Shown piece by piece: positions 24,194-33,249 of a DNA stretch of 64,000 nt. Both the position numbers and the translations under genes were made by a program. This DNA comes from Rhizobiales bacterium PAR1 (lineage in GTDB: Bacteria > Pseudomonadota > Alphaproteobacteria > Rhizobiales > Beijerinckiaceae): NCBI GenBank assembly GCA_002256205.1, contig NKIW01000009.1, positions 105,540 to 169,539 of the forward strand. The letters run 5' to 3'. Below the pieces are notes generated by a model, which made no database searches, was not told the DNA's origin, and saw only the letters and a list, made by a program, of their open reading frames with translations. The first letter of the stretch is position 1, and each line of letters begins with the position of its first letter.

Positions 24194-27055
24194 TCAGGCT
24201 GTCTGCGTCGCCGGAACAGAACCCTGCTCATCGATATGCAGCGCGAGCGGGTGCGCCACGGCGATGCGCGCCGCCTGCTGAACCGGCGCAGGCACCGGCG
24301 TCAGCGGGCGATCGATACCCTTGTTGCCATCCTGGCTGGTGAGCTTCGGCGTCCGGCGCGGCAGGCGCTCAAGCGTCGCAAGGGCAACAGCGAAGAGGAA
24401 CGGCAGGCTCTGCACCACCATCACGGCGGCGAAGATGTGGAGTTCACGCACGTCCGTGTAGTTGGTGAGATACACGGTGAGCGCCGAGGCCAGCAGCAGG
24501 CCACCGATGATCGCCTCGCTGCGCGCCGGGAATTCCTTGCCGGTGCGTGCCTTGCCGCCCTTGTCCGTGCGGACGAAGACCAGCTTGCGCATCTTGAGCG
24601 ATGAGCCAACCGCGCGGGCAATGGTCCACTGGAGGGACATATGCGCGGCGAGTGCCAGTGCCATATCCTTCAGCGGCATGTTGACGCAGCGGCGATAGAG
24701 CAGCCCGAAATGCGCGAGCGAGACAAAGAGCATCGCGAGGATCGGCAGGGTGAGGATCTTGTCCGGCACCGCGATCGAGAGGAACGCGATCACCGGTGTC
24801 CAGAGGATGTTCAGGATCGCGATGGCGACGCCGATGCTCTCGTTGGCCATCCAGGAGAGCCAGCCGGCGGCGAACACGCGGCGCTGCTGACCGGTGAGTT
24901 GCGACTGGCCCGGCAGCATCGAGCGCCAATGCTTGTGAACGATCTGCATGCCGCCCGAAGCCCAGCGATAACGCTGCTTCTTGTAATCCTGGAAGGAGTT
25001 CGGCAGCAGGCCGTGGCCGTAGCGACGGTTGGTGTAATGCTGCAACCAGCCCTTTTCGAGGATCGAGAGGCCGAGATCGGTGTCTTCGCAGATCGTGTCT
25101 TCCGACCAGCCGCCGGCATCCTCCAGCGCCTTGCGGCGCACGAGGCACATCGTGCCATGGGTGATGATGGCGTTGGATTCGTTGCGCAGCACCATGCCGA
25201 TATCGAAGAAGCCGGCATATTCGTTGTTCATCGCGGCATGGAGCGCCGAACGGTCGCCATCGCGGTGATCCTGCGGGGCCTGCACAAGGCCGACGCGCGC
25301 ATCGGCGAAGGCCGGAACGAGGTCCTTCAGCCAATCCGGATGCACCATGTAGTCTGCATCGAGAACGCCGATAACTTCGGCTTCCGGCGCAGTATGTTCG
25401 AGCGCAATGGTCAGTGCCAGCGCCTTGAAGCCCTTCACCTGACCGACGTTCACATACTTGAAGCGCGGGCCGAGCTTACGGCAATGCTCTTCTACCGGGG
25501 TGCACATCGCCATGTCCGGCGTGTTGTTGATCAGCACGACGCACTCGAAATCCGGGTAGTTGAGGCGAGCAACGGAATCGAGCGTCGCCTTGAGCATTTC
25601 CGCTGGTTCACGGCATGCCGGAATATGGATCGAGACCTTTGGCAGCGTGCCAGTCTGCGCGAGCTTGCCGGCGGTGAGCAGGCGGCGCGGCGCGCGGCCA
25701 ACCATGAACTGCGCGATCTCACTGATGAGGTTGAGCGCGACGATTACCAGCGGGATCAGCAGGATCATGCCGAGCGCAAAGGCGAAAACCTGACCGAACA
25801 CGAAGTAATGGCCGGTCCAGTAACCGTAGACAGAGGCGGCCCAGGCACCGACACCGTTTGCGGCCACACCGAGCACAAGACTCTGCGGGATCGTCAGGCG
25901 GCCGGCGGCACGACCTTGAGCGAGCAGCAGCAGGACGCTGACGAGGAAGCCGGCAATCACAGCCACCGTTGCAGTGGTCTGGTAGCTCTGGTCCTTGATC
26001 GGGCCGAACCACTCGAACTTCGGCTGACGCGAGGTCGAGATCATGCCCCAGTACGGACCGACGCCACCTTCGAAGGTCTTCCACGGCTGGTCGAAGGCTT
26101 CGATGACGTTGTAGTCGATACCAAGCTTCTCGGCGCGGACGGCGAAGTCACGCATCACGGTAGCCTGCTCAAGGCGACCCGGCACGGCGGCGAAGCGGTT
26201 GTAACCACCCGACGGCCAGCCAAATTCCGCGATCTTGATACGCTTGTGCGGGTAGGCCGCCTGAAGCTTGTTGTACATCTCGATGGTGTTATCGACCGCC
26301 TGCGCGGCGGGGATGCCTTCCCAGTACGGCAGGACGTGGATCGCGATGAAGTCGACGGCGTTCACGAGTTCGGGATGGTCGAGCCAGACGGTGTAGATTT
26401 CACCCGTGGACAGCGGCACGCGGCCACCGGTTTCGGCGCGCACCTTGCGGATCACCTTGATGAGGTGCGAGATTGTGATGTCCTCTCGCGCACGCTTCAC
26501 CTCGGGCTTGGTCGCATCGGCGGCGAAAACAGCCTTCTCCTGATCGGTCAGGGTCTCGCCCTTGAGCAGCGGAATTTCGCCACGGACGTTCAATTCGTTG
26601 CCGACGTAGATAGCTTCAACGTTGCGGTTCTTCTTCGCCAGCGCGATCACGCTGTCGATTTCGCGCTGGTTACGGATCGGATCATTGTCCAGCCACGCAC
26701 CGGGAGCGACGCGGATGCCAAATTCATCGGCGATGGTGGGGATGAGATCGGCCCCTTCGGTCGCGGTGTAGGTACGCACCGCGCGGGTGTAGGGCGCCAT
26801 CGCAGCCATATCGAGCCGGATCTGGTCCGCCGAGGGGATGAAACCGTCACCACGCTCGCGCTTCGTGCCTTCGAACGCGGTGTAGGACATGCTGGCGAGC
26901 CGCCCGTAGGAATCCGGCGCGGTGCGCTGATCCTGGAAACCCCACCAGAGGGCGGCATGGATGAAGCCGACCAAAAGCGTCAGAACGACCGGCAAGCGCT
27001 TGAACTGCCTGAAGAATGAATGGGCACTCACGACGTTATTCCACCATCGGATCAC
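24194..27055 (-). CDS. Beta-glucan synthase: GH17 domain fused to a GT2 glycosyltransferase (NdvB-like)
   Basis: This 953-residue protein has a first membrane helix (VVLTLLVGFIHAALWWGF), a periplasmic GH17 domain (about 45-345; YVGNELNVRGE and KIAEFGWPSGG hold the two glutamates), several helices, a cytoplasmic GT2 domain (about 470-740) and more helices. GT2 motifs are VLDADYMVHPDW, CEDTDLGLS and KQRYRWASGG, the QxxRW-type site of processive synthases. The fusion matches Bradyrhizobium NdvB, which polymerises cyclic beta-1,3-glucan from UDP-glucose. The start is a GTG at 27055 without a clear ribosome site. A second GTG at 27031 is also possible. Confidence 0.88.
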   Translation of the reverse strand: MIRWWNNVVSAHSFFRQFKRLPVVLTLLVGFIHAALWWGFQDQRTAPDSYGRLASMSYTAFEGTKRERGDGFIPSADQIRLDMAAMAPYTRAVRTYTATEGADLIPTIADEFGIRVAPGAWLDNDPIRNQREIDSVIALAKKNRNVEAIYVGNELNVRGEIPLLKGETLTDQEKAVFAADATKPEVKRAREDITISHLIKVIRKVRAETGGRVPLSTGEIYTVWLDHPELVNAVDFIAIHVLPYWEGIPAAQAVDNTIEMYNKLQAAYPHKRIKIAEFGWPSGGYNRFAAVPGRLEQATVMRDFAVRAEKLGIDYNVIEAFDQPWKTFEGGVGPYWGMISTSRQPKFEWFGPIKDQSYQTTATVAVIAGFLVSVLLLLAQGRAAGRLTIPQSLVLGVAANGVGAWAASVYGYWTGHYFVFGQVFAFALGMILLIPLVIVALNLISEIAQFMVGRAPRRLLTAGKLAQTGTLPKVSIHIPACREPAEMLKATLDSVARLNYPDFECVVLINNTPDMAMCTPVEEHCRKLGPRFKYVNVGQVKGFKALALTIALEHTAPEAEVIGVLDADYMVHPDWLKDLVPAFADARVGLVQAPQDHRDGDRSALHAAMNNEYAGFFDIGMVLRNESNAIITHGTMCLVRRKALEDAGGWSEDTICEDTDLGLSILEKGWLQHYTNRRYGHGLLPNSFQDYKKQRYRWASGGMQIVHKHWRSMLPGQSQLTGQQRRVFAAGWLSWMANESIGVAIAILNILWTPVIAFLSIAVPDKILTLPILAMLFVSLAHFGLLYRRCVNMPLKDMALALAAHMSLQWTIARAVGSSLKMRKLVFVRTDKGGKARTGKEFPARSEAIIGGLLLASALTVYLTNYTDVRELHIFAAVMVVQSLPFLFAVALATLERLPRRTPKLTSQDGNKGIDRPLTPVPAPVQQAARIAVAHPLALHIDEQGSVPATQTA

Positions 27056-27310
27056 GTTGCAATCGCGGTAAAACGCCCGCGATCAGGGGGTACTGTTCAG
27101 CCGGTCTTGTGACCGATGAGCCAGCGTTTGCGTGGCAATGCCACATCGAACCTGTCTGCCAGATGAATGCGCCAACAGCTTTTGGAGAAATTCGAAATTC
27201 TCTTTTCCCCGCCTGCCCTTGACTGTTCTATTGCGATGCAAAAACAGCGCCAGCTTACGTTCATGGCCGAACGCAGGGTATTTCAGGACAAAGAGAGGGT
27301 AAAAATGCGC
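27056..27310. promoter_or_regulatory. Intergenic region between the GH5 and GH17-GT2 genes
   Basis: This 255-bp gap on a minus-strand block holds no convincing open frame. It must contain the ribosome-binding region and probably the promoter of the GH17-GT2 gene. I could not pick out a good -35/-10 pair on the minus strand. Confidence 0.35.
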
Positions 27311-28648
27311 TCAGGGCGCCTTTTTGGGGGCGCTGGCAGCGGCTCTTTCTTCCGCCTGGCAGGCCTCTTCCAGCGCCTCGGCCAGCCCGAGCGAGCGGAG
27401 ATAGCAGGGCCTGACCTCGACATTTCTGAACAGAACCGCGTCAAGGTAATCGTTCAGAATTCTGCGCGCCTCATCGCGGGTGAGGTTCGCCTTTTCGAGG
27501 CTTGGCGCGTTCATCGAACCAAGCGCCGCCAGCTTCTCCCAGCCCTTCGGCATCCGGATCGAGACCACGGTCGAGGGGGTCGAGAGGTTCTTGTAGGTCC
27601 AGAACGACCAGCCGAAGCCATGCGTCTCATTGAGCGTGCGGAATTCTCTGTTCCACGCGTTAGTCGCCTCGCCCGCCTCACCGAGCAGGATCGGCACCCG
27701 GTAGCGATCGGCAAAAGCGATGTATTCATGCACGACATCGCGCCGGGTGGCCGACCAGAACTTGTGGTAGGTATAGACCAGGTTGGGCGCGAAAGGCGGA
27801 CTGAAAACCCGGAAATTCTGATCCCACTGCGCGCCGGCGAGGATCACGATGTGATGCGGATCGACCTCGCGAATCGCTGCCGTGACACGGCGGTAAAACG
27901 GTTCGAGACGAGGATTGAGGATATCCTCATCGTTGTAGGTCGAGATCGGCTCATTCAGCAGCTCATAGCCGAAAATCGCCGGTTCATCGCGATACCGCCG
28001 GGCAATCTCGCGCCAGAGCGCGGTGGTGCGACGCTTCTCGCGCTCAACATAGAACACCAGTGGAAAGCCGGTGCCATCATCGTGGTTCACGCCGGTCTGG
28101 CCGCCGGGCGCGGCGTGTAGGTCGATGATCACCTTCAGGCCGGCCTCGCGGCTCCAGCCGATCACCCGGTCGAGCAGCGCCCAGCCGGGGCCGGTGAAGC
28201 GCTCCTCGCCTCCCTTTTCCGGCTCGGCCATGAAGAGGCCGAAATGGATAGGCACACGCACGGTGTTAAAGCCGGATCTGGCCATGAATTCAATATCTTC
28301 GCGCGTGATATAGCGATCACGGAAGGTTTCCCAGAACCTGGCTGCTTCCTCCGCGCCAAGCGCGATTTCGATGATCTGCCCGATATCCCTAGGCGCGCGA
28401 GCGTTCTTGAACTTGAACATATAGCCTTCGGGCACCAGCCAGTTGCCAAGGCCAATGCCCCGCACCGGGAAGATCTCTCCCGTGGGCAGCACGAGATCGC
28501 GTCCCTTGGCTTGCAGAAATTTCCCGGCTTGCAGAAATTTCCCGGCGTTCAGAACTCCCGGCTTTGCGGGCTCCGAGGCCGAGGCAGGCCAAGCAGCAAA
28601 GGAGATGAGATCAATGCAGATCAGAAAAAGGATCACAATCCGCCGCAC
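27311..28648 (-). CDS. Secreted glycoside hydrolase family 5 glucanase (exo-1,3-beta-glucanase-like)
   Basis: This 445-residue secreted enzyme has a signal peptide (RRIVILFLICIDLISFAAWPASA). GH5 motifs are RGIGLGNWLVPEGY, TVRVPIHFG, DLHAAPGGQ, YELLNEP (acid/base Glu) and LLGEAGE (nucleophile Glu). The NWL and LHAAPG elements resemble fungal-type exo-beta-1,3-glucanases. Beside two glucan-synthesis genes it may trim or degrade the glucan. I chose GTG 28648 because GGGAG lies seven bases upstream and the signal peptide begins there. A TTG at 28669 is the alternative. Residues after the signal carry a perfect duplicate (GKFLQA twice). Confidence 0.85.
   Translation of the reverse strand: MRRIVILFLICIDLISFAAWPASASEPAKPGVLNAGKFLQAGKFLQAKGRDLVLPTGEIFPVRGIGLGNWLVPEGYMFKFKNARAPRDIGQIIEIALGAEEAARFWETFRDRYITREDIEFMARSGFNTVRVPIHFGLFMAEPEKGGEERFTGPGWALLDRVIGWSREAGLKVIIDLHAAPGGQTGVNHDDGTGFPLVFYVEREKRRTTALWREIARRYRDEPAIFGYELLNEPISTYNDEDILNPRLEPFYRRVTAAIREVDPHHIVILAGAQWDQNFRVFSPPFAPNLVYTYHKFWSATRRDVVHEYIAFADRYRVPILLGEAGEATNAWNREFRTLNETHGFGWSFWTYKNLSTPSTVVSIRMPKGWEKLAALGSMNAPSLEKANLTRDEARRILNDYLDAVLFRNVEVRPCYLRSLGLAEALEEACQAEERAAASAPKKAP
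28511..28546. repeat. Perfect 18-bp tandem duplication in the GH5 gene
   Basis: TTGCAGAAATTTCCCGGC occurs at 28511-28528 and again at 28529-28546 without a mismatch. It keeps the frame and duplicates GKFLQA just behind the signal peptide, outside the catalytic domain. The perfect match indicates a recent slippage event. Confidence 0.92.
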
Positions 28649-28757
28649 GCCTGCACTCCCGATGTTCAATTCAGGGTGAACTAGGCTTCCGGCCTGCCCC
28701 GGTCAATGATACCCGGTCCGGGATACGCAGTCGCGCTGCTCGCGGACAGGACCCGGA

Positions 28758-30059
28758 ATGTACGAACTCAAAATCCTCTTGCTGCTGGGCGTTGTCCTGC
28801 TGACCACCTTCCTGGTCGCGCGCTTCAGGATGATGCCGCTGATCGCCATCATTCTGGCGACGCTGATTTTCGGGGTTCTGGCCGGGTCCGAACCGCCATG
28901 GATCGCCAAGGGCTTCAACATCGGCTTCGGACAGACACTGGCGATGGGTGGCCTTGCGCTCGTCGCCGGGGCGATGGTGGCGGCGCTCGGCGCCGCCTCA
29001 GGCGCCGCCGCGTGGTGGCAGGCGCGATTGAGGGAGCGCGGGGTGCGTCGTCTTGCACTCGGCATGGCGTTTTTTGCAGGCCTCGGCGGCAGTACGATCG
29101 GCGCGCTTTCGGTGCTCACACCTGCACTTTCGCTGGCGAAAGCGGCAAGAACACGGCTTTCTCTGACCATGACGGCGACTGTTCATGCGGCGCAGGGCGC
29201 TCTTCTCCCCTCGCCGCTGCCGATCGCGGCGCTGGCGATTTTGGAAGGAAGCTGGCGCGCGGCGCTGATCTTCGGTCTTCCGCTCTTCCTTGTTCAGCTC
29301 GCGGTAGGTTGGGCCTATGCCCGGCGAGGACCGGATGACGAAGCGGCGCAAGACGAGGCTCCTGCCCTGCCGATGCGCCCCGCCGCCATCGGCCTCATCA
29401 CGGCGATGGTGGTCCTGATCGCGCTCGTCATCATTCATGCGCTCGGGCAAATTCCGAGCGAGCCGTTCGGCTCCGGTGGCATCCGCGAGCGGCTGATCGG
29501 CGCGGGGCGACCGATGTTGCTGCTTCTCGCCGGGCTTTTGCTTTCACTCGCCTTCATGGGCCGGCAGGCGGCGCAGGCGTTGTCCGATACTGGTCCGCTG
29601 GTGGGCGCAGCGCGAAGCGTTGCCGGCGTCCTTCTCGCCGTCGGTGCGGCGGGCGGGTTCCAGATGGTGCTGCATTTCGACGGCTTTTCCGAACTCGTTA
29701 TCGAGCGTATCGCAGAATTGCCGCCGATGCTCGGTCTTGTGATCCCGTTTCTGGTCGCGCTCGTCAGCCGGGCGTTGCAAGGTTCCGCGCTGACAGCCGC
29801 GATCACCGCGGCCGGGATCATGCAGCCGCTGGTCGGCCCGATGGGGCTTGGCAGCGAGGAAGCGCGTGCGCTCATGGCGCTCGCCTGCGCGATCGGCGCG
29901 ATGGCGCTGCCGCACTTCAACGACGGCGGTTTCTGGCTCGCCAGCCATCAGGCCGGTTTGCGGGCGCCGCAAGGCCTTCTCTGGATCACCGGCGGCGCGC
30001 TGTTGCAGGCATTAACCGCCCTTGTTTTAATCATTACGCTTTCAAAATGGGCGATTTGA
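28758..30059 (+). CDS. GntP-family permease
   Basis: This 433-residue inner-membrane protein has about 11-12 helices. It begins with a helix pair (LKILLLLGVVLLTTFLVA, MMPLIAIILATLIFGVL), has FAGLGGSTIGALSVLTPAL and, near the end, ALPHFNDGGFWLAS, the typical NDxGFW element of the gluconate:H+ symporter (GntP) family. Members carry gluconate and related sugar acids. The substrate here is not indicated by the neighbours. The ATG at 28758 follows a weak GGACCCGGA site. It converges on a YqaA-type gene with 15 bases between them. Confidence 0.85.
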   Translation: MYELKILLLLGVVLLTTFLVARFRMMPLIAIILATLIFGVLAGSEPPWIAKGFNIGFGQTLAMGGLALVAGAMVAALGAASGAAAWWQARLRERGVRRLALGMAFFAGLGGSTIGALSVLTPALSLAKAARTRLSLTMTATVHAAQGALLPSPLPIAALAILEGSWRAALIFGLPLFLVQLAVGWAYARRGPDDEAAQDEAPALPMRPAAIGLITAMVVLIALVIIHALGQIPSEPFGSGGIRERLIGAGRPMLLLLAGLLLSLAFMGRQAAQALSDTGPLVGAARSVAGVLLAVGAAGGFQMVLHFDGFSELVIERIAELPPMLGLVIPFLVALVSRALQGSALTAAITAAGIMQPLVGPMGLGSEEARALMALACAIGAMALPHFNDGGFWLASHQAGLRAPQGLLWITGGALLQALTALVLIITLSKWAI

Positions 30060-30074
30060 ATTTTTAATGCGCAC

Positions 30075-30509
30075 CTAGAGCCATTGCATGACCAGTGCCG
30101 CGAGAACGAGATAGCGGCCGATTTTCACGAGGGAAACCAGCAGCAGGAACCGCCAGAGCGGTTCGCGCATCACGCCGGCGATGACGGTCAGAGGATCGCC
30201 GATGATCGGCACCCAACTCAAGAGCAGCGACCAGTAGCCCCATCTGAGATAGAAGGTGCGTGCCTTGTCGATCTCGCGCTCCGAGGCCGGAAACCACTTG
30301 TGGTGACGAAAGCGCTCGATGCCGCGCCCGAGCACCCAATTCGTGAGCGAACCGAGGATATTCCCGAGGCTGGCGACCGCGATCAGCATCCAGACCGGCT
30401 GTGCGCCCGCAACCATCAAGCCGGCGAGTACGGCCTCGGATTGCGCAGGCAGGATCGTCGCGGCCACGAATGCGGCCAGAAACAACCCGGAATAGGCGGC
30501 AAAATCCAT
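30075..30509 (-). CDS. YqaA/DedA-family (SNARE-associated) membrane protein
   Basis: This 144-residue protein has three to four helices. The pattern GNILGSLTNWVLGRGIE and then WVPIIGDPLTVIAGVMR matches the YqaA (COG1238) branch of the DedA superfamily. Those proteins are thought to move lipids or keep membrane homeostasis. The precise role of the YqaA branch is unknown. It is a single gene on the minus strand with no operon partner. Confidence 0.87.
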   Translation of the reverse strand: MDFAAYSGLFLAAFVAATILPAQSEAVLAGLMVAGAQPVWMLIAVASLGNILGSLTNWVLGRGIERFRHHKWFPASEREIDKARTFYLRWGYWSLLLSWVPIIGDPLTVIAGVMREPLWRFLLLVSLVKIGRYLVLAALVMQWL

Positions 30510-30649
30510 ATCATGACCTGCGTCGGAGGTGCGAAATGTCCCCGGCTACGCCTAGCCCTCCTGAGCGGGCTAATCCAGATCGGCGAGCGAATTTTTACCT
30601 GCGGAACAAGTCTTCTCTGCGCAGCGTTTCCCGGTCGCGGCTTGAGGAT

Positions 30650-31318
30650 TCAGCACTGATATTCGAGGCGATACAGGCCTGTATTGGCGTCCCCCATGAG
30701 GAGACCGCGGGCCTGTTGGTCAAAGATCGCGAGTGCCTTCATCACCGCAGCATCGCCGCAGCCCTCGATCAGTACCACCCAGTCCGGCGCGGCGAGGATA
30801 TCCTTGCGGTCCTTGCTTTCTGCCGTTTTCGAGGCGCTGGCATCCTTGTCTGTCGTACAGAGATGCACACCAGCGATTTCCGGTAGCGCGGCCATAGCCG
30901 GAAGCACCTCACCAGAGAGCGTGACGATGACCTCGTCGCGCCGCGCCTCTTCCACCGCAAAGCGGATCGTTGCGAGCACGCCGCCAGCACCGGGGCCGAA
31001 CGAGGCCTGCACCACGGTCAGCGCGCGTGAAGTGTTACGAAAGGCCTGCGTTGCGGTTCTGGTCCAGGGCGTCGGCGCATTCAGACGCGCGAGATAGGGC
31101 GCGCTGGTATGCACCGAGGCATCATGCGTCTCGTAAAGCGTGAAGAATTCCGGCTGCGTCGCGCCATCGAGCGCGATGAAGCGGCGACTGCGCAGGAAGC
31201 CGGGCACGGCGGCGCGCTCGGGCATGTGCTCATGGAGGTGCCAGGCGTAAAATTCCTCGCGCCCCTCCGGCGTGATGTCGTTCCAGATGCAGATCGCGCC
31301 CTTGCCCGCCAGTGCCAT
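30650..31318 (-). CDS. Hypothetical protein with EthD-like (dimeric alpha/beta-barrel) N-terminal half
   Basis: This 222-residue soluble protein has no signal peptide. The first half reads ICIWNDITPEGREEFYAWH followed by EHMPERAAVPGFLRSRRF, the pattern of small ferredoxin-like barrel proteins such as EthD (a conserved H..eH.pe..a.pGF). The second half (from about 110, VLATIRFAVEEARRDEVI) may be a second, diverged copy. GAGG lies upstream of the ATG at 31318. It follows the SDR and NitT-type importer genes on the same strand. It may act on the same imported compound, but no reaction can be assigned. Confidence 0.72.
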   Translation of the reverse strand: MALAGKGAICIWNDITPEGREEFYAWHLHEHMPERAAVPGFLRSRRFIALDGATQPEFFTLYETHDASVHTSAPYLARLNAPTPWTRTATQAFRNTSRALTVVQASFGPGAGGVLATIRFAVEEARRDEVIVTLSGEVLPAMAALPEIAGVHLCTTDKDASASKTAESKDRKDILAAPDWVVLIEGCGDAAVMKALAIFDQQARGLLMGDANTGLYRLEYQC

Positions 31319-31390
31319 TAAGATCCTCAGTAAGTTGCCATGATCTCAGAACGGTTTCCGATCATCCAGGATCGATCGACCGCTCCATTT

Positions 31391-31450
31391 TGTTGTTTTG
31401 TCGCGTTTTCTTCACGCGAACCGGTTTCCACTTCGCTTGAAAACGCTCTA
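31391..31450. repeat. Dispersed intergenic hairpin element, copy 1
   Basis: The element contains GCGTTTTC, GCGAACCGG, TTCC and CACTTCGC, then GAAAACGC and ends in TCTA. The outer arms GCGTTTTC/GAAAACGC and the inner GCGAA/TTCGC pair. It resembles mosaic repeats (RIME-like) common between rhizobial genes. Its last bases form the TAG stop codon of the SDR gene. Related copies lie at 36465-36525 and about 63368-63428. Confidence 0.75.
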
Positions 31451-32221
31451 GTACGTTGCCCTGCCACCGGAAATATCGAACACCGCGCCGGTCGAGAAGC
31501 TGCACGCCGGGGAAAGCAGCCAGGCCACCATCTCGGCGATTTCCTCAACGCCAACAAAGCGCCCCATGGGGATTCGGGCGGTGAGATCAGCGCGGCGCGC
31601 GGGGGTGATCAGCGTCGCCATATCGGTGTCAGCGGCGGCGGGAGTAATGCAATTGACGAGAATACCCTTCTGCGCCAGTTCCTTACCGAGGGTTTTGGTC
31701 AGCGAGATGATCCCAGCCTTCGAGGCAGCATAAGCGGCTGCCATGGGCAGGCCTTCTTTCGCCTGAATCGACGAAACATTGACGATCCTTCCACGATCCG
31801 GCCCCGTTTGCGCCAGCATGCGCGGCACACAGACCTTGCTGACCAGAAAAGTCCCGATGAGATTGACCTCGGTAACGCGGCGAAACTCCGCCGCGCTGTG
31901 CTCCCAGAGCGGTGCGACTGGTCCGAGAATCCCGGCGTTGTTGACCAGCCCCCAGATCGAGCCGAACGCCGCCCATGTCGCTGATGCGGCGGCCTCAACC
32001 GAGGCTTCGTCGGCAATGTCGCAGGGGCAGGCGATATGCCCTCCGTCCAAGCCACTTGCACCGAGAGAACGGGCGGCCGCCTCGGCTTCCGCCGCATCCC
32101 GGTCCCAGATTGCGATGCGCCAGCCCTCCTGCGCGAGGTGCTGCGCGGTCGCGAGGCCGATTCCGCGCGCGCCGCCGGTGATAACAACAGCGCGGGCGGA
32201 GATTTTATCCTGTGCAGGCAT
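31448..32221 (-). CDS. Short-chain dehydrogenase/reductase
   Basis: This 257-residue classical SDR has an N-terminal NAD(P) loop (ITGGARGIG, about 13-21), NNAGILG (about 88) and the catalytic serine and tyrosine/lysine in VSSIQAKEG and AYAASKAG. The C-terminus (GAVFDISGGRATY) is normal. The start at 32221 (MPAQDKIS) is preceded by AAGG and lies eight bases after the binding-protein gene. A longer reading to 32326 would overlap that gene and is rejected. It probably oxidises or reduces a product of the compound imported by the linked ABC transporter. Confidence 0.9.
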   Translation of the reverse strand: MPAQDKISARAVVITGGARGIGLATAQHLAQEGWRIAIWDRDAAEAEAAARSLGASGLDGGHIACPCDIADEASVEAAASATWAAFGSIWGLVNNAGILGPVAPLWEHSAAEFRRVTEVNLIGTFLVSKVCVPRMLAQTGPDRGRIVNVSSIQAKEGLPMAAAYAASKAGIISLTKTLGKELAQKGILVNCITPAAADTDMATLITPARRADLTARIPMGRFVGVEEIAEMVAWLLSPACSFSTGAVFDISGGRATY

Positions 32222-32229
32222 TTTGCGCC

Positions 32230-33198
32230 TTATTTGGGAAGCAGGTCGTTGGTGAAGAAGGCGCTGGCCGGCATATCGGTTTTCAGCTCCTGAAATTCCT
32301 TCATGAGATCGAGCGTCATCTGCCAATCCGCAGCCGGCATGAAGCCGATGGCGGCTGTCGGCGCTGCCTTGGAGCGAACGAGTTTCAGACCCGCATTGAG
32401 CTGTTTCAGCGCCATGTCCTTGTCCATGTCGGGCTTGACCTTCACGCCGGCAGCAATCGCGGCGGCGGGGTCTTTCTCTGCATCGGCATAGGCCTTTTGT
32501 GTAGCGCGAATGAAGCCTTCGACAAGCTTGGGCTTTTCTTTGAGCGTGTCGGCATGCACGTGAATCGCGAGACCCATCGTGTTGGTGCCGTAATCGGCGT
32601 AATTGAACACCACCGATTGCACACCCTTCTGCTCAAGAATGAAGGGCTGGTTTTCCGAGCCGCCCAGCAGCGCTTCTGCGCGCTTTTCTAGCACCGAGAC
32701 CATCTTGGTTGGCCCGTCGACGCGCAGGAAGTTGATCTTGGCGGGGTCGAGTTTGGCGTTCTTCAGCAGCGCCGGGAGAATGGTAAGGCCTGCCTCGCCG
32801 GTTGTCGCGGCGATGGTCTTCCCCTCGAAATCCTTCATCGACTTGATGCCGGAATCCGCCCGCGCGATGATCGCGAAGGGCGTGGTGTTCATAATGCCCA
32901 TCACCGCCTTGATTGGCGCGCCCTTGGTGGCCCCATTGATGATGCTCGAACCGTCCGAGAGGCCGAAGGTATCGCCCTTCGCCGCGATGATCTGCACGGC
33001 GCGGCCCGACCCCTGCCCTTCACCGACCTCGAGATCGATGCCTTCGGCCTTGTAGTAGCCGCGCTCGATGCCGAGGTAGAACGGCGTATGAAAGCCGTAA
33101 ATCAGCCAGTTGAGGCGCAAAGTCGCCTTTTCCTGCGCGAGAACCGGGGTCGAGAGCGCGATGGCGCAACCGGCAACAAATCCGAGTAGGCGTTTCAT
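32230..33198 (-). CDS. NitT/TauT-type ABC transporter substrate-binding protein
   Basis: This 322-residue periplasmic binding protein belongs to the SsuA/ThiY (NMT1-like) group. The signal peptide LLGFVAGCAIALSTPVLAQ is followed by LRLNWLIYGFHTPFYLG and then GIERGYYKAEGIDLEV, typical of THI5/NMT1 members that bind pyrimidines, sulfonates or nitrate. The ATG at 33198 follows GGGAG. It is followed by an SDR and preceded by its permease. The ATPase is on the other strand behind an IclR regulator. Confidence 0.9.
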   Translation of the reverse strand: MKRLLGFVAGCAIALSTPVLAQEKATLRLNWLIYGFHTPFYLGIERGYYKAEGIDLEVGEGQGSGRAVQIIAAKGDTFGLSDGSSIINGATKGAPIKAVMGIMNTTPFAIIARADSGIKSMKDFEGKTIAATTGEAGLTILPALLKNAKLDPAKINFLRVDGPTKMVSVLEKRAEALLGGSENQPFILEQKGVQSVVFNYADYGTNTMGLAIHVHADTLKEKPKLVEGFIRATQKAYADAEKDPAAAIAAGVKVKPDMDKDMALKQLNAGLKLVRSKAAPTAAIGFMPAADWQMTLDLMKEFQELKTDMPASAFFTNDLLPK

Positions 33199-33249
33199 GG
33201 TGATCTCCCTGTTCCGGCCCCTTTTTGGCGCCGTGTTATTGAGGTGCAT

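Noticed and set aside
24641..27019. Open frame of 792 codons opposite the GH17-GT2 gene
   Set aside because: It has the composition of a reverse-strand shadow and no recognisable motif; the opposite strand has all the GH17 and GT2 residues in frame.
30512..30658. 48-codon frame on the plus strand between YqaA-type and hypothetical genes
   Set aside because: Cysteine-rich random-looking sequence, no coupling to a neighbour and no hydrophobic or conserved pattern.
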